DNA from: Mycolicibacterium litorale
Lineage (GTDB): Bacteria > Actinomycetota > Actinomycetes > Mycobacteriales > Mycobacteriaceae
NCBI RefSeq assembly: GCF_010731695.1
Contig: NZ_AP022586.1
Location: 4,216,001 to 4,280,000 of the forward strand
Length of the DNA: 64,000 nucleotides
Direction of reading: 5' to 3'
Position numbers and translations under genes: made by a program. Positions within the stretch are counted from its first letter, which is position 1; every line of letters starts with the position of its first letter. A model generated the notes under the pieces. That model saw nothing but the letters and a program-made list of their open reading frames with translations, was not told the origin of the DNA and did not search any database. Of the stretch, positions 62,780 through 64,000 are shown one piece after another.

Positions 62780-64000
62780 ATGTTCACATTGGAAACCGCC
62801 GCCACCGCGGCCTACGTCGTCGCGGCCCTGCTGTTCATTCTGGCGCTGGCCGGCTTGTCGAAGCACGAAACCTCCAGGGCCGGCAACACTTTCGGTATCG
62901 CCGGGATGGCCGTGGCGCTGATCGCGACCATCGCGCTGGCGCTGGCCCGGCACATCGAACCGATCGGTCTTGCACTGTTGCTCGTCGCGATGGCCGTCGG
63001 GGCGGCGATCGGACTGTGGCGCGCCAAGATCGTCGAGATGACGGGCATGCCCGAACTGATCGCACTGCTGCACAGCTTCGTCGGGCTGGCCGCCGTGCTG
63101 GTGGGATGGAACGGCTATCTGCATGTCGAGGGCGACGCCGGCGGCGGTGAGGTGGCCGAACTGGCCGCCGACGGCATGCTCGGCATCCACTCGGCCGAGG
63201 TCGTCATCGGCGTCTTCATCGGCGCGGTCACGTTCACCGGCTCGATCGTGGCCAACCTGAAACTCTCGGCGCGCATCAAGTCCGCGCCGATGATGCTGCC
63301 CGGCAAGAACATCCTCAATGTCGGCGCGTTGGTCGTCTTCTTCGCGCTCACGGTGTGGTTCGTGATCGATCCGCAGCTGTGGCTGCTCATCGTGGTGACC
63401 GTGCTGGCGTTGCTGCTGGGCTGGCATCTGGTCGCCTCGATCGGCGGTGGTGACATGCCGGTGGTGGTCTCGATGCTCAACAGCTACTCGGGCTGGGCCG
63501 CCGCCGCGTCGGGCTTCCTTCTCGGCAACGACCTGCTGATCATCACCGGCGCGCTGGTGGGCTCCTCCGGTGCCTATCTGTCCTACATCATGTGCAAAGC
63601 GATGAACCGGTCCTTCATCTCCGTCATCGCGGGCGGCTTCGGCATCGAAGCGGGACCGGCCGAGGACAAGGACTACGGCGAGCACCGCGAGATCACCGCC
63701 GAGGGCGCCGCCGAGCTGCTGTCCTCCGCCAGTTCGGTGATCATCACGCCGGGCTACGGGATGGCCGTCGCCCAGGCGCAGTACGGCGTCGCCGACCTGA
63801 CCCGCAAGCTCCGTGACCGCGGGGTGAACGTCCGGTTCGGGATTCACCCCGTCGCCGGCCGCCTGCCCGGGCACATGAACGTGCTGCTGGCCGAGGCCAA
63901 GGTGCCCTACGACATCGTCCTCGAGATGGACGAGATCAACGACGACTTCGACGGCACCGACGTCGTGCTGGTCATCGGCGCCAACGACACCGTCAACCCC
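62780..64000 (+). CDS. pntB: Proton-translocating transhydrogenase beta subunit (partial)
   Basis: 407 codons are visible and the gene runs off the window; about 70 more are expected. GAGGAG lies 8 nt before the ATG, 4 nt after pntA. The N-terminal 265 residues are membrane spans with the family blocks [40 protein letters not shown] and [20 protein letters not shown]. The NADP(H)-binding domain III begins near [20 protein letters not shown] and [20 protein letters not shown]. It forms the proton channel and the NADPH site of transhydrogenase. Confidence 0.96.
   Translation, partial: MFTLETAATAAYVVAALLFILALAGLSKHETSRAGNTFGIAGMAVALIATIALALARHIEPIGLALLLVAMAVGAAIGLWRAKIVEMTGMPELIALLHSFVGLAAVLVGWNGYLHVEGDAGGGEVAELAADGMLGIHSAEVVIGVFIGAVTFTGSIVANLKLSARIKSAPMMLPGKNILNVGALVVFFALTVWFVIDPQLWLLIVVTVLALLLGWHLVASIGGGDMPVVVSMLNSYSGWAAAASGFLLGNDLLIITGALVGSSGAYLSYIMCKAMNRSFISVIAGGFGIEAGPAEDKDYGEHREITAEGAAELLSSASSVIITPGYGMAVAQAQYGVADLTRKLRDRGVNVRFGIHPVAGRLPGHMNVLLAEAKVPYDIVLEMDEINDDFDGTDVVLVIGANDTVNP

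Overview
The window is high-GC actinobacterial DNA, and its gene content and order point to a mycobacterium, most likely a rapid grower of the Mycolicibacterium type. From memory of the M. tuberculosis (Mtb) map, most of it is collinear, in reversed order, with Mtb Rv0155 to Rv0190: ricR and ilvD, an O-methyltransferase, a TIGR04338/DUF2786 pair, the monoacylglycerol lipase, sigG and a pirin, the whole mce1 locus with fadD5 and mce1R, TB18.5, a thioesterase, adhE1, the Rv0158-type TetR, and pntAB. All orthology statements come from recognising protein sequences and neighbours; no search was run.

Layout. 1-1.1 kb: copper-sensing repressor RicR and a DUF305 protein behind a perfect palindromic operator. 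1.1-5.5 kb: ilvD, a secreted serine protease, then a nitroreductase and TetR pair with twin operators, and a LysE exporter. 5.5-11 kb: SRPBCC protein, O-methyltransferase, TIGR04338 metalloprotein, DUF2786 protein, lipoprotein hydrolase, monoacylglycerol lipase, SigG. 11-16 kb: hydrolase/TetR pair, NDMA-dependent alcohol dehydrogenase behind a KstR-type box, MarR/pirin pair. 15.7-25 kb: envelope genes (PQQ-dehydrogenase-like lipoprotein, GlsB-like protein, phosphodiester glycosidase, OafA-type acyltransferase, large secreted PE-PPE-like protein), then fructosamine kinase and DUF1275 genes.

25-40 kb: the mce1 lipid-import operon on the minus strand: yrbE1A-yrbE1B-mce1A-F and four Mce-associated genes, nearly all joined by 1-4 nt overlaps, preceded by fadD5 and the divergent regulator mce1R. 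40.7-47 kb: TB18.5-like protein, thioesterase, AdhE1, MscS channel, and a TetR-SDR-acyl-CoA dehydrogenase operon.

47-61 kb: a segment that, from memory, is absent between Rv0158 and pntB in Mtb. It holds a 42-residue small protein, a taurine/sulfonate ABC operon led by a 12-codon ORF with three consecutive Cys codons and a hairpin (a probable cysteine attenuator), a Na+/H+ antiporter with an AraC regulator, a PPOX protein, an SDR that has lost its catalytic Tyr and Lys, and an uncharacterised glycan locus of two divergent operons (six glycosyltransferase-like genes and one WcbI-family gene). 61-64 kb: proton-translocating transhydrogenase with a fused pntA, then pntB running off the end.

Many genes lack a Shine-Dalgarno sequence but have a -10-like hexamer about 6-9 nt before the start codon, which fits the leaderless transcription common in mycobacteria. 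No rRNA, tRNA, CRISPR array, insertion sequence or phage gene was recognised.
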